DNA of 64,000 nt from positions 62,001-126,000 of the forward strand of contig JAZUPW010000012.1 in NCBI GenBank assembly GCA_045605385.1, given 5' to 3'. This DNA is from SIG607 sp045605385 (GTDB lineage Bacteria > Bacillota > Clostridia > Oscillospirales > Acutalibacteraceae). Below the pieces are notes generated by a model. That model saw only the letters and a list, made by a program, of their open reading frames with translations. It did not search any database and had not been told where the DNA came from. Numbering within the stretch: position 1 is the stretch's first letter; every line of letters starts with the position of its first letter. Shown here in pieces: positions 43,320 to 53,537 of the stretch. The position numbers were made by a program, and so were the translations under genes.

Positions 43320-43502
43320 TCGAAACGCTTAAAAGCGTTCCGACAAGCCACTTAAAAAGTGGCTTTCGCAAAATTAAATTCTAATATTTAATTTTGCACA
43401 ACATTCATTGCAATGGGATAGGACAAATTTTTACTAAAAAATTTGTCGCAAAATCAAAGATTTTGTGGCGAAACAAAATTGTTTCGCTTAACCTATGCCA
43501 TT
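43320..43502. repeat. Nested palindrome array in the 580-base gap
   Basis: A series of hairpins: AACGCTT/AAGCGTT, AAGCCACTT/AAGTGGCTT, GCAAAATTAAAT/ATTTAATTTTGC, GACAAATTTTT/AAAAATTTGTC, AAAATC/GATTTT and GAAACAA/TTGTTTC. AATGGGATAGG (about 43412) pairs with CCTATGCCATT near 43492-43502 with one mismatch, bracketing the right half. No ORF was seen. The remainder of 43102-43681 holds the operator-like repeat and the promoter of the next gene; nothing else was recognised. Confidence 0.6.
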
Positions 43503-43622
43503 ATGAAAATGTTATTACAGTTCTTATGTTAACATAATTATACCATAATTATAATTTATACGTCTAGCAGATATTTGTAGAGATGTAGCAAATTTTTATC
43601 TCAATATGAAACACAATTGTTC

Positions 43623-43650
43623 TTGCAATATTTTACATTGGTGGTATAAT
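43623..43650 (+). promoter_or_regulatory. Promoter of the SGNH hydrolase/DUF6062 genes
   Basis: TTGCAA (43623-43628), 16-base spacer, TATAAT (43645-43650), 31 bases before the GTG start. Confidence 0.7.
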
Positions 43651-43681
43651 TAAAAAAAAGAGCCAAGAAAGGAAGTTTTTT

Positions 43682-44740
43682 GTGTCGTACGATATTACAA
43701 AGGTTGATAAAAACTTTATTGTTAAAGATAAGATTGATAAAGAAGACGTTAAATTATACAACGTTAACGAAGCGCCGTTCAAAGTTTACGGTGTGCAGTA
43801 TCTTGACGGTTGTTTCCGCCGTTTAGATGAAGAAGTGGCAAAAAGTGTAAGTGAAGGGGTACACGCTCACCATAAACACGCTGCAGGCGGTAGAATTAGA
43901 TTTAAAACAAACAGCCCATATATTGCTATTTACGTTAAACTTGCAAATGCGGCTAAAATGCCTCATTTTGCATTTACGGGTTCAATTGGTATGGACCTTT
44001 ATATTAAAGTAAACGGTAAGGAGCGTTACGTTAATACCTTTGTTCCTAAATTAGAAATCCGTGAAGAATTTGTTTCTGTATTGAATATAGGATTTGCGGG
44101 AATGAACGAATATACAATTAACTTGCCGCTTTACAGCGGAGTTAAAGAAATGTACATAGGCCTTGCCGAAAACACAACCGTTTTGGAAGCCGAACCTTAT
44201 AAATATGAAAAACCTATTGTATTTTACGGTTCTTCCATCACTCAGGGGGGATGCGCTTCACGTCCCGGTAACTGTTATACAAGTATGGTATCAAGGCGTC
44301 TTAATGCCAACCATATAAATTTAGGCTTTTCGGGAAATGCAAAAGGCGAAGACGCAATTGCCGAATATATTGCAGGTCTTGATATGTCGGTATTTGTTTA
44401 CGATTACGACCATAATGCGCCTACAGTTGAACATTTAAGCGCTACTCACGAAAGAATGTTTAAAATAATTCGTGAAAAGAATCCTGATTTACCGATACTT
44501 ATTATGTCAAGACCGCGTTATGTTTGGGATGAAGCAATTACACAGCGCTACGAAGTTGTAAAGAATACTTTTGAAAACGCCAAAGCCAACGGAGATAACA
44601 ACGTTTACTTACTTGGCGGTAAAGAATTGTCAGCCGCCTGTAAAAATGAAGGCAGTGTAGATAACTGTCATCCTAACGATTGGGGATTTGCCGCTATGGC
44701 GGATGCCGTTTATAACGTTTTGAAGGATGTTCTTAAATGA
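43682..44740 (+). CDS. SGNH/GDSL-family hydrolase with N-terminal GxDLY domain
   Basis: 352 residues. The N-terminal beta-sandwich carries GMDLY (about 103-107), the mark of the GxDLY domain paired with GDSL-3 hydrolases. The SGNH blocks follow: GSSITQGG (183-190; nucleophile S185), glycine in NLGFSGNA, N245 in DYDHNAP and D327-x-x-H330 in DNCHPNDWGF. Such enzymes are usually carbohydrate or lipid esterases. No signal peptide is present, so it is predicted to act inside the cell, perhaps on imported acetylated sugars. The start is GTG with AAAGGAAG upstream. It overlaps the next gene by four bases (ATGA). Confidence 0.87.
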   Translation: MSYDITKVDKNFIVKDKIDKEDVKLYNVNEAPFKVYGVQYLDGCFRRLDEEVAKSVSEGVHAHHKHAAGGRIRFKTNSPYIAIYVKLANAAKMPHFAFTGSIGMDLYIKVNGKERYVNTFVPKLEIREEFVSVLNIGFAGMNEYTINLPLYSGVKEMYIGLAENTTVLEAEPYKYEKPIVFYGSSITQGGCASRPGNCYTSMVSRRLNANHINLGFSGNAKGEDAIAEYIAGLDMSVFVYDYDHNAPTVEHLSATHERMFKIIREKNPDLPILIMSRPRYVWDEAITQRYEVVKNTFENAKANGDNNVYLLGGKELSAACKNEGSVDNCHPNDWGFAAMADAVYNVLKDVLK

Positions 44741-45432
44741 GAGATGATATTTGTACAATACCGATAAGTGAGGTATTTGAAGAAGTTGACGGTTGTCCTA
44801 TATGCCGTATGTACAGAACGGTTGAAGAACATATAACCGATTACATTATGGGCGCGGCTATGATGGAACCCGACGTGCGAATGGTGACCAACAAAACAGG
44901 CTTTTGCGAAAAACATTTCAATAAAATGATGAAAAAACGCGGAAGATTACAGTTGGCGCTTATGATAGAATCCCACGTAGATGATATTAACAATACCGTT
45001 TTAAAGGATAGTTTGTTTGCGGGAAGTAAAGCAAAAGGCGAAAAGGTGAGAAGAGTAACTCAATCTTGCTTTATTTGTGACAAAATAGAGTGGGGAATGA
45101 GCCGTATGCTTGAAACCCTTTATCGTTGCTATGAGACCGAAATGGATTTTCGCAAAATGTTCAATGAACAAAATATGTTTTGTATGCCTCATTACGAACG
45201 GCTTATGGCAGGTGTTGATAAAAAGAAAATGCGCTCTTATATGGGCGAGTTTGTGAAAAATCTTAACCGTATTACAAAAGATTATTCTGTATCTCTTCAC
45301 GATGACGTTAAAAAGTACACAACAATGTACGATTACCGCAATAATACCGAAAATGCCGATTGGGGTAATTCACGTGATGCAGTTGAACGCGCAGTAGCGT
45401 TTCTTACCGGAAATGAAGTTGAAAATCTGTAG
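44737..45432 (+). CDS. DUF6062-like protein with two CxxC/CxxH sets
   Basis: 231 residues, no signal peptide. It contains two internal repeats of the same ligand pattern: C20-x2-C23 with C57-x2-H60, then C111-x2-C114 with C149-x2-H152. This is a duplicated three-Cys-one-His metal site, most simply two zincs. The rest is helical and basic. I believe this corresponds to DUF6062, a family of unknown role. It is translationally coupled to the SGNH hydrolase, which suggests a linked task. The 24 bases to the next gene leave little room for a promoter, so the LRR gene may be co-transcribed. Confidence 0.65.
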   Translation: MRDDICTIPISEVFEEVDGCPICRMYRTVEEHITDYIMGAAMMEPDVRMVTNKTGFCEKHFNKMMKKRGRLQLALMIESHVDDINNTVLKDSLFAGSKAKGEKVRRVTQSCFICDKIEWGMSRMLETLYRCYETEMDFRKMFNEQNMFCMPHYERLMAGVDKKKMRSYMGEFVKNLNRITKDYSVSLHDDVKKYTTMYDYRNNTENADWGNSRDAVERAVAFLTGNEVENL

Positions 45433-45456
45433 ATTCTTTGTAAAAGGTGATTAATT

Positions 45457-48400
45457 ATGAAAAAAATAGTTTCAATATTTTTAACTTTAATTTTATTAGT
45501 ATCTGTTTGTCCGTTTGGTACATTTTGCATTACTGCAAGTGCAGAAGAAACTGCAACAAACGGCACAACAAGTGACTGTTATTGGTCTCTTGACGGTACT
45601 GTTCTTACCATCAGAGGCGATGGTTATATGGAGCGTTACGACAGTTGGGAAAACCTTGCACCCTGGGGAACTTCAATAACGCAAGTTATTGTTGAAGAGG
45701 GTGTGCTCGGAATAAGTGAATACGCTTTTTATGATTGTTCGCTGCTTAACAGTGTAACTCTTCCCAAAAGTTTACAAGAAATAAGTAGCAATGCTTTTTC
45801 AAATTGTATAAGTCTTGAAAAAATTTACATTCCTGAAAATGTGTATTATGTAAGCACTTATGCTTTTTATAATTGTAATAATTTTTCTGAATTTGTTGTA
45901 GATGAAAACAACCGAAGCTATACTTCTGTTTCGGGTGTGCTTTTTGATAAGCGCTTAACTCGACTTTATTATTATCCTTGTGCAAAAAAAGACACAAGTT
46001 ATGTTGTTCCAAACACTATAACAACTATTGAAAATTCGGCGTTTGCAGACTGCACTTCATTAGTAAGCATTGAACTGCCTGAAAATTTAACTTACATAAA
46101 TTCATATGCGTTTTCAAATTGTACAGCTCTTGAAACCATAAATATTCCGGATACTGTAAAAGAAATCGGAAGCGACATATTATCCAACACTGCTTATTAC
46201 AACAATGAGAATAATTGGGAGAACGATGCGCTTTACAACGGTAAATTTTTAATTAACGTAAATTTAAGCGGTGACAGTTTTACTGTTAAAGATGGCACCA
46301 CAACTATTGCTTCTTATTCGTTTTCGTGGAATAACTCATTAAAGACAGTAATTCTTCCTACGTCTGTTGTGAATATTTGCGGCGGTGCCTTTTCTGAATG
46401 CTCAAATCTTAAGGACGTATGGTATCAGGGGTATTCTGAAGAACGGGCGCGTATTGAATTTAATTACGGCAACGATTGTCTGGTAAATGCAAATTGGCAT
46501 TTGGGCTCTTGCACTGACCAAAACACACACGTTTTTAAGAACAATTGTGATGCTACTTGCGAAGTCTGTGGTTTTACACGCTTAAAAGTTCATACGTATT
46601 CCGATATTTTTGCCGATAGATGTAATTTATGCGGATTAAAAAGGGAAGTTAACATCCCAGTGCAGTACAATATTATAAACGGTGAGGCTGTTATAACAGG
46701 ATGTGATTCGGAATTTTCCGGTGAAATTGTTTTGCCAAGCGAAATTGACGGTTATCCCTTAATAAAAATAGAAGAATATGCTTTTTCTTGGTGTAGTAAC
46801 GTTACAAATATTGTATTACCTGAAACAATTAAAAGTATTGGTTCTCGTGCGTTTTACGGTACAGCTTTTTATAACGATAAAAACAATTGGGTTAACGGTT
46901 CTTTATATGTAGGGAATTATCTCATAAGCGTTGAAGAAGGTTTTGAAGGCAAGTTTGAAATTAAAGAGGGAACGGTTCTTATTGCTGATGAAGCGTTTGC
47001 GTATTGCAACGGTATAACCGAAATTAATATTCCTTCTACCGTTGAAAATATTGGAAAAAGAATAATCAGCGGTTGCAAGAATATCAGGGTTGTTAACGTT
47101 GATACGGCAAATAAATTTTTCAAATCGGTTGACGGTGTAGTTTATGATTATTCTTTAGAAAAATTAATTGTATATCCAACCGCAAGTGAAATTACTGAAC
47201 TTGAATTGCCCAATACTTTAAAAGAAATATCTTCGGGCGCGTTTATGTATAACGCTTCACTAAAAAAGGTGAAAGTTCCTGAAAGCGTTACAGAAATTTC
47301 TTACTATACTTTTGAAGGTTGCACATCACTTGAAGAAGTTTCTTTACCCGAAACCCTTACTACTATTAAAGATCGCGCTTTTAACAACTGTACTTCTTTA
47401 TCAAAAATTAACATTCCAAAAAGCGTCACAACAATTTCAAACGGCTGCTTTATGGATTGTGATTCTCTTGAAGAAATAGATTTATCGGGAGCGCTTTCAA
47501 TAGAGGAACTTGCATTTTATGGGTGTGATTCACTTAAAGAAGTTATTTTTAGTGAAAATTTAACTTCAATAGGCAGTTCGGCGTTTTCATATTGCTATTC
47601 AATGGAAAGTATTAACCTTGGCGATAACGTTGTTTCCTTGGGTTCAAATACTTTTGAAGGTTGTACTTCGTTAAAATCGGTTCAAATGAATAGCGTTACA
47701 CAACTTGCATATTTTATGTTCAGGGATTGTGTGGCTCTTGAAAGCGTTTCACTTCCGGATAACCTTATTAAAATACGTTCGGGTGCTTTTAGTGGATGTT
47801 CGGCTTTAAAGAGCATTGAACTTAAAAACGGTGTTGAAATAATTGAGGATTATGTGTTTAGTGAGTGCGAAACTCTTGAAAACATAACTATTCCCAATAC
47901 CGTTCAGTCGTTTGGAAATTATAACCTCGGTGGTACCGCCTTTGAAAGAAATGCATCGAATTACGAAAACGGTTTACTTTATATAAATAATTTCCTTGTT
48001 GGATCTCAAGAAAATTTATCGGGCAAAGTTGTTGTGAAAGAAGGGACTGTGGGTATATGCGGCGGCGCGTTCGATAATTGTGAAAACGTAACGAATATTG
48101 TTTTACCAAACAGCGTTACCAATATTGGTTCTAACGGATTTGCAGGACTTACTAAACTTAAAAACATTACTTTGGGAAGCGGTATAAAAAATATTGCTGA
48201 CGGTGCGTTCTGCTATTGTGAATCACTTGAAAGCATAACAATTCCTAAAGGCGTTACGTCTCTTGACTGGGGAACCTTTGAAGGTTGCACCTCGCTTCAA
48301 GAGATTAATCTTCACGATAATTTAACTCATATCACAGATTATGTGTTTGAAAACTCAGGCTATTATAATAGCGAAGAAAATTGGGATAACGGTGTGCTTT

Positions 48401-49356
48401 ATATTGGGAATCATTTAATTAAAGCAAATACAAGTGTTTCCGGATCATATACCGTTAAAGAAAATACAGTTGCTATTGCTGAAAGTGCATTTGCCGATTG
48501 TGCTTCAATTACAGAAATCACTATTCCAAGCAGTGTTAAATATATTGGTGACTATGCGTTTAGCGATTGTAACAGCCTTGCCGATATCAACGTAACAGAC
48601 AGTGTTGAGTATATTGGAACCAACGCTTTTTACAACACCGAATTCTTTAATAACATAGATAACAGAGAAAACGGAATACTGTATGTAGGAAGACATTTAG
48701 TGGATGCCAATGAAAATATATCGGGTAAGTATGTTGTTAAAGACGGTACTTTGTCAATTAGCCCGTATGCATTTTTTAATTGTTCATCTCTCACCGAAAT
48801 TTCCTTGCCCGACAGTGTAAAAAGTATTGGCAGCGATGCTTTTACATACTGTTCCGCGCTTAAAACCGTATCTTTAGGAAAAGGTTTGAAAAATATTGGA
48901 AGTTATGCTTTCTCATGTTGCAAAAATCTTACCGAAATCGTCATACCAAACGGTGTTGAAAATATAGCTGAACAGACTTTCGATAACTGTTATGCTCTTA
49001 ACAGTATAACTTTACCAAAAAGTTTAACCTTTGTAGGAATTAGCGCATTTGGCTATTGCTATAATTTGAAAAATGTGTCTTTTGACGGTAATGAAAAAGA
49101 TTTCAAGAAGATTATAGTTAATAGCGGAAACGATTATCTGTTATTTGCTAATTGTGAATTTTCCGGTGCTTCAGTAGGTGATGTTAACGGCGACGGTACA
49201 GTTAACGTTTCTGACCTTGCGCAGTTAAAGAAATATATCGCAGGTCTTTTAAACGATACTGAAATTAATGAATGTTATCCGGATACAGACGAAAACGGCA
49301 TTGTTAACGTTGCTGATTTAGCGCAACTTAAAAAGATGCTTGTCGGCCTTGCTTAA
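45457..49356 (+). CDS. Secreted BspA-type leucine-rich repeat protein with C-terminal dockerin
   Basis: 1299 residues. Signal peptide (MKKIVSIFLTLILLVSVCPFG...), then about 45 LRR_5-type repeats of the form I-x-x-x-A-F-x-x-C-x-x-L-x-x-I-x-L/I-P. These are interrupted near 350-395 by a cysteine-rich insert (CDATCEVCGFTR, CNLCG). The C-terminus (1241-1299) is a type I dockerin with two calcium loops (DVNGDGTVNVSDL and DTDENGIVNVADL). BspA-like repeats often bind host or bacterial surface ligands, and the dockerin would plug the protein into a cohesin-bearing surface scaffold. No cohesin gene is in the window. AAAGGTGAT precedes the ATG. Confidence 0.9.
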   Translation: MKKIVSIFLTLILLVSVCPFGTFCITASAEETATNGTTSDCYWSLDGTVLTIRGDGYMERYDSWENLAPWGTSITQVIVEEGVLGISEYAFYDCSLLNSVTLPKSLQEISSNAFSNCISLEKIYIPENVYYVSTYAFYNCNNFSEFVVDENNRSYTSVSGVLFDKRLTRLYYYPCAKKDTSYVVPNTITTIENSAFADCTSLVSIELPENLTYINSYAFSNCTALETINIPDTVKEIGSDILSNTAYYNNENNWENDALYNGKFLINVNLSGDSFTVKDGTTTIASYSFSWNNSLKTVILPTSVVNICGGAFSECSNLKDVWYQGYSEERARIEFNYGNDCLVNANWHLGSCTDQNTHVFKNNCDATCEVCGFTRLKVHTYSDIFADRCNLCGLKREVNIPVQYNIINGEAVITGCDSEFSGEIVLPSEIDGYPLIKIEEYAFSWCSNVTNIVLPETIKSIGSRAFYGTAFYNDKNNWVNGSLYVGNYLISVEEGFEGKFEIKEGTVLIADEAFAYCNGITEINIPSTVENIGKRIISGCKNIRVVNVDTANKFFKSVDGVVYDYSLEKLIVYPTASEITELELPNTLKEISSGAFMYNASLKKVKVPESVTEISYYTFEGCTSLEEVSLPETLTTIKDRAFNNCTSLSKINIPKSVTTISNGCFMDCDSLEEIDLSGALSIEELAFYGCDSLKEVIFSENLTSIGSSAFSYCYSMESINLGDNVVSLGSNTFEGCTSLKSVQMNSVTQLAYFMFRDCVALESVSLPDNLIKIRSGAFSGCSALKSIELKNGVEIIEDYVFSECETLENITIPNTVQSFGNYNLGGTAFERNASNYENGLLYINNFLVGSQENLSGKVVVKEGTVGICGGAFDNCENVTNIVLPNSVTNIGSNGFAGLTKLKNITLGSGIKNIADGAFCYCESLESITIPKGVTSLDWGTFEGCTSLQEINLHDNLTHITDYVFENSGYYNSEENWDNGVLYIGNHLIKANTSVSGSYTVKENTVAIAESAFADCASITEITIPSSVKYIGDYAFSDCNSLADINVTDSVEYIGTNAFYNTEFFNNIDNRENGILYVGRHLVDANENISGKYVVKDGTLSISPYAFFNCSSLTEISLPDSVKSIGSDAFTYCSALKTVSLGKGLKNIGSYAFSCCKNLTEIVIPNGVENIAEQTFDNCYALNSITLPKSLTFVGISAFGYCYNLKNVSFDGNEKDFKKIIVNSGNDYLLFANCEFSGASVGDVNGDGTVNVSDLAQLKKYIAGLLNDTEINECYPDTDENGIVNVADLAQLKKMLVGLA

Positions 49357-49376
49357 TTGAATATTCTTCATTAATA

Positions 49377-49418
49377 AAAACAGTCGCACTACTTTTAACA
49401 GGGTAGTGCGGCTGTTTT
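49377..49418 (+). terminator. Intrinsic terminator between the LRR gene and rpoB
   Basis: AAAACAGTCGCACTAC pairs with GTAGTGCGGCTGTTTT (one G-U), then TC-rich sequence. Confidence 0.9.
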
Positions 49419-49469
49419 CTGCTATTCTATTAAATTTTAACTTTTTTTGAAAAGTCTTCCAAAAAACTC

Positions 49470-49498
49470 TTGACATAAATTTCATCTTGTAATATAAT
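49470..49498 (+). promoter_or_regulatory. Consensus sigma-A promoter of rpoBC
   Basis: TTGACA (49470-49475), 17-base spacer, TATAAT (49493-49498): a perfect consensus. It leaves a leader of about 130 bases with two small hairpins (GCG/CGC near 49545 and ACGG/CCGT near 49595). These look too weak to call an attenuator. Confidence 0.92.
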
Positions 49499-49635
49499 AT
49501 AGTTTCGATAATGATGGGGTATTGTGGCTCTTTATATATTTTTATGCGGTGAAAACGCTTGATATTACAGGGCCCGACATCTCAAGTTTTTATACGGCAA
49601 GACCGTAAAATTTTTGGAGGAGTGATTATAAACCT

Positions 49636-52600
49636 ATGGAGTCAACAGTTAAGGTTAAACCTGTACAACTGGGTAAAAACACTCGTATGACGTTCTCCAA
49701 GATCAATGAAGTTATAGATATGCCTAACCTCATTGAGATTCAGAAGGATTCATACAAATGGTTTGTGGAAGAAGGATTAAAGGAAGTATTCCGCGATATG
49801 TCGTCTATTACCGACTATACCGGTAACTTGGTTCTCGATTTTATCGATTACCGTTTAGATGAAAAACCGAAGTATGACGTTACTGAATGTAAGGCGCGCG
49901 ATACGACTTATGCTGCTCCGCTTCGTGTTACAGCACGTCTGCTTAATAACGAAACAGGCGAAATTAAAGAAAGCGAAGTGTTTATGGGCGATTTCCCGCT
50001 TATGACAGAATCGGGTACGTTTGTAATTAATGGTGCTGAACGCGCTGTAGTTTCTCAGCTTGTTCGTTCTCCCGGTGTGTATTACGACGTAACTGCAGAT
50101 ATCAAAACGGGTAAGAAACTTTATTCTTCTACAATTATACCTAACCGTGGTGCATGGTTGGAATACGAAACGTCTATGAACGACGTTATGTATGTTCGAA
50201 TCGATAAAAATCGTAAGATCGCTCTTACCGTTTTTCTCCGTTCATTAGGTCTTGCTACCAACGAACAGATTAAAGCAGTATTCGGTTCTAATGAATGTCT
50301 TTTAGCAACATTGGAAGCCGATAATATTTCTACTAAAGACGAGGCTCTTATTGAACTTTATAAGAAACTTCGTCCAAGTGAGCCTGTAACCGTTGAAGGT
50401 GCCGAAAACTATCTTGCACAGTTGTTCTTCGATGCAAGACGTTATGACATTTCACGTGTTGGCCGTTATAAATATAATAAGAAACTTGCTATCGGTGCCC
50501 GTATAGCAGGTCATACTGTTGCTAACGTAGTAGTAGACCCGCTTACAGGTGAAATTCTTGCAGAACCCGATGAAGTTTTAACCAAGGAAAAGGCTCTTCT
50601 TATTCAGAAGAAGGGTGTTAACAGCGTTGATATTTATACTGTTGACGTTGAAGGCAACCGCTATGATGTACGCGTACTTTCTAACGGTATGGTTAACATT
50701 TACGATTACATTGATTTTGACGTAGCCGACCTTGGTATTAATGAAGAAGTTTCTTTTGCTTGTCTTAAAGAAATTCTTGAAAATAATTCGGACAAGGAGT
50801 CTATTCGTGAAGCAATTGCCGCTAACGTAGACGTTCTTATTCCTAAGCATATAACCGTAGACGATATTTTTGCTACCGTAAGTTACTTTATAGGCCTTAA
50901 CTACGGTATAGGCAGTGTTGATGATATTGACCATTTAGGTAACCGTAGAATCCGTTCTGTAGGCGAACTTTTACAGAACCAGTTCCGTATTGGTTTCTCT
51001 CGTATGGAACGTGTTGTACGCGAAAAAATGACATTGCAGGCTCAGGACGTTGATAACGCTACTCCTCAGTCACTTATCAACATTCGTCCCGTTGTTGCTG
51101 CTATTAAAGAATTTTTCGGTTCATCACCGCTTTCTCAGTTTATGGATCAGACCAACCCGCTTTCCGAACTTACTCATAAGCGCCGTTTGTCTGCATTAGG
51201 TCCCGGCGGTCTTTCCAGAGACCGTGCATCCTTCGAAGTTCGTGACGTTCATTATACCCATTATGGCCGTATGTGTCCTATTGAAACTCCCGAAGGTCCT
51301 AACATTGGTCTTATATCTTACCTTGCTACCTACGCGCGTATTAATGAATACGGCTTTATTGAAGCGCCTTTCCGTAAGGTTGATAAGGAAACAGGTAAGG
51401 TTTTGGATGAAGTTGTTTATATGACAGCCGATGAAGAAGACGATTATTTTGTAGCACAGGCTAACGAACCGCTTGATGAAAACGGTTACTTTATTAACTC
51501 TAAAGTAAACGCCCGTTACCGCGATGGCTTTATGGAAATTGAAACCACACGCGCCGATTATATGGATGTTTCGCCTAAGATGGTTGTTTCTGTTGCTACC
51601 GCCATGATACCCTTCCTTGAAAACGACGATACCAACCGTGCGTTGATGGGTTCAAACATGCAGAAGCAGGCAGTTCCGCTTCTTAAAACCGAAAGTCCTA
51701 TCGTTGCTACAGGTATGGAATACAAGGCAGCGGTAGACTCAGGCGTTATTGTAATTGCTAACAGAGCAGGTGTTGTTGAATACGTTTCGGCAGACCAGAT
51801 TAAAATCAGAACCGCAGGTGGCGAGGTGGATGAGTATAACCTCATTAAATTCCTTCGTTCCAACCACGGTACATGTATAAACCAACGTCCTATAGTTTCT
51901 GTAGGTCAGCAGGTTGCCGAAAGAGAAGTAATTGCCGACGGTCCTGCTACAAACAACGGTGAAATCAGCCTTGGACGTAACGCTCTTATTGGCTTTATGA
52001 CTTGGGAAGGTTATAACTACGAGGACGCTGTTCTCATTAACGAAAAACTAGTTCGCGATGATATGTATACTTCTATTCACATTGAAGAATATGAAGTTGA
52101 GGCCCGTGATACAAAACTCGGCGCTGAAGAAATTACACGCGATATTCCTAATGTAAGCGAAGATGCTTTGCGCAACCTTGACGAACGCGGTATTATCCGT
52201 GTTGGCGCTGAGGTTACCGCTGGTGATATCCTTGTTGGTAAAGTTACTCCTAAGGGTGAAACCGAACTTACCGCCGAAGAACGCTTACTCCGCGCTATTT
52301 TCGGTGAAAAGGCAAGGGAAGTAAGAGATACTTCGCTTCGCGTTCCTCACGGTGAATACGGTACAATTGTTGACGTTAAGGTGTTTGACCGCGAAACTTC
52401 TTCTGAATTAAGCCCTGGCGTAAACCTTGTTGTACGTTGCTATATCGCTCAGAAACGTAAGATTTCTGTCGGCGATAAAATGGCAGGTCGTCACGGTAAT
52501 AAGGGTGTTGTTTCCAGAATTCTTCCCAGTGAGGATATGCCGTTCTTAGCCGACGGTACACCGCTTGATATCGTTCTTAACCCGTTGGGCGTTCCTTCCC

Positions 52601-53523
52601 GTATGAATATCGGTCAGGTTCTTGAAGTTCACTTGGGTTATGCGGCAAGTAAACTTGGCTGGAAGATTTGTACACCTGTATTCGACGGTGCTCACGAATC
52701 CGATATTATTCAGGCATTTATGGATGCCGGTGTTTGCCGTGAAATCTTATTTAATAAGGAAAACGGCAAGTTCTTAGAGCCTCTTGGCGGTAAACTTCTT
52801 GTTGAAGAAGTTGTATCGGAAGACGGCAGAAAAGATATAAGAAGAATTGATGATGATTTAAGAGATAATCTTGAAGCATTAACCGAATTGGCTATGCAGG
52901 ATAAACTAAAAGTTGTTGACGGTAAGACCTTCTTACACGACGGCCGTACCGGTGAACGTTTTGATAACCCTGTAACCGTTGGTTATATGTATTACCTCAA
53001 ACTTCACCATCTTGTTGACGATAAGATTCATGCTCGTTCTACAGGTCCGTACTCACTTGTAACACAGCAGCCGTTGGGCGGTAAAGCTCAGTTCGGCGGT
53101 CAGCGTTTCGGTGAAATGGAAGTTTGGGCGCTTGAAGCATACGGTGCAGCATATACACTTCAGGAAATCCTTACCGTTAAGTCTGACGATGTTGTTGGAC
53201 GTGTTAAGACTTACGAAGCAATTGTTAAGGGACAAAATGTTCCGCAACCCGGTGTTCCTGAATCCTTTAAGGTTCTTATTAAGGAATTACAGTCGTTGGC
53301 TCTTGATATTAAGGTGCTTGACGCCGATAATAACGAAATTGATCTTAAGCAGTCGTACGATGAAGATGACGATATCGGTTTACCGTTTGTTCCTGTAGCC
53401 GAAGAAACTCTTGAAGAACAGAACGTTGTTGAAGGCGAACTTACAGGCTATACACTTCAGGATGAAAACGGCGAAGATATAGTTGAAGAAACTTATGAAG
53501 AAAATTATGATGATAATATTTAA
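49636..53523 (+). CDS. rpoB: DNA-directed RNA polymerase subunit beta
   Basis: 1295 residues, full length. Landmarks: TFSKINEVIDMPNLIEIQ near the N-terminus, the rifampicin region FFGSSPLSQFMDQTNPLSELTHKRRLSALGPGGL with wild-type-looking residues, RMCPIETPEGPNIGLI, and the C-terminal GGQRFGEMEVWALEAYGAAYTLQEIL. An acidic tail of about 50 residues follows the conserved core. GGAGG ends 15 bases before the ATG, an unusually long spacing, but no nearer site or in-frame alternative fits. Unlike the common order, rplJ-rplL are not immediately upstream; the LRR gene is. Confidence 0.98.
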   Translation: MESTVKVKPVQLGKNTRMTFSKINEVIDMPNLIEIQKDSYKWFVEEGLKEVFRDMSSITDYTGNLVLDFIDYRLDEKPKYDVTECKARDTTYAAPLRVTARLLNNETGEIKESEVFMGDFPLMTESGTFVINGAERAVVSQLVRSPGVYYDVTADIKTGKKLYSSTIIPNRGAWLEYETSMNDVMYVRIDKNRKIALTVFLRSLGLATNEQIKAVFGSNECLLATLEADNISTKDEALIELYKKLRPSEPVTVEGAENYLAQLFFDARRYDISRVGRYKYNKKLAIGARIAGHTVANVVVDPLTGEILAEPDEVLTKEKALLIQKKGVNSVDIYTVDVEGNRYDVRVLSNGMVNIYDYIDFDVADLGINEEVSFACLKEILENNSDKESIREAIAANVDVLIPKHITVDDIFATVSYFIGLNYGIGSVDDIDHLGNRRIRSVGELLQNQFRIGFSRMERVVREKMTLQAQDVDNATPQSLINIRPVVAAIKEFFGSSPLSQFMDQTNPLSELTHKRRLSALGPGGLSRDRASFEVRDVHYTHYGRMCPIETPEGPNIGLISYLATYARINEYGFIEAPFRKVDKETGKVLDEVVYMTADEEDDYFVAQANEPLDENGYFINSKVNARYRDGFMEIETTRADYMDVSPKMVVSVATAMIPFLENDDTNRALMGSNMQKQAVPLLKTESPIVATGMEYKAAVDSGVIVIANRAGVVEYVSADQIKIRTAGGEVDEYNLIKFLRSNHGTCINQRPIVSVGQQVAEREVIADGPATNNGEISLGRNALIGFMTWEGYNYEDAVLINEKLVRDDMYTSIHIEEYEVEARDTKLGAEEITRDIPNVSEDALRNLDERGIIRVGAEVTAGDILVGKVTPKGETELTAEERLLRAIFGEKAREVRDTSLRVPHGEYGTIVDVKVFDRETSSELSPGVNLVVRCYIAQKRKISVGDKMAGRHGNKGVVSRILPSEDMPFLADGTPLDIVLNPLGVPSRMNIGQVLEVHLGYAASKLGWKICTPVFDGAHESDIIQAFMDAGVCREILFNKENGKFLEPLGGKLLVEEVVSEDGRKDIRRIDDDLRDNLEALTELAMQDKLKVVDGKTFLHDGRTGERFDNPVTVGYMYYLKLHHLVDDKIHARSTGPYSLVTQQPLGGKAQFGGQRFGEMEVWALEAYGAAYTLQEILTVKSDDVVGRVKTYEAIVKGQNVPQPGVPESFKVLIKELQSLALDIKVLDADNNEIDLKQSYDEDDDIGLPFVPVAEETLEEQNVVEGELTGYTLQDENGEDIVEETYEENYDDNI

Positions 53524-53537
53524 CGGAGGCAAAAAGA

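Noticed and set aside
49505..49635. Transcription attenuator in the rpoB leader
   Set aside because: Only 3-4 base-pair stems were found; the T-rich segment after ACGG/CCGT is not preceded by a stable stem.
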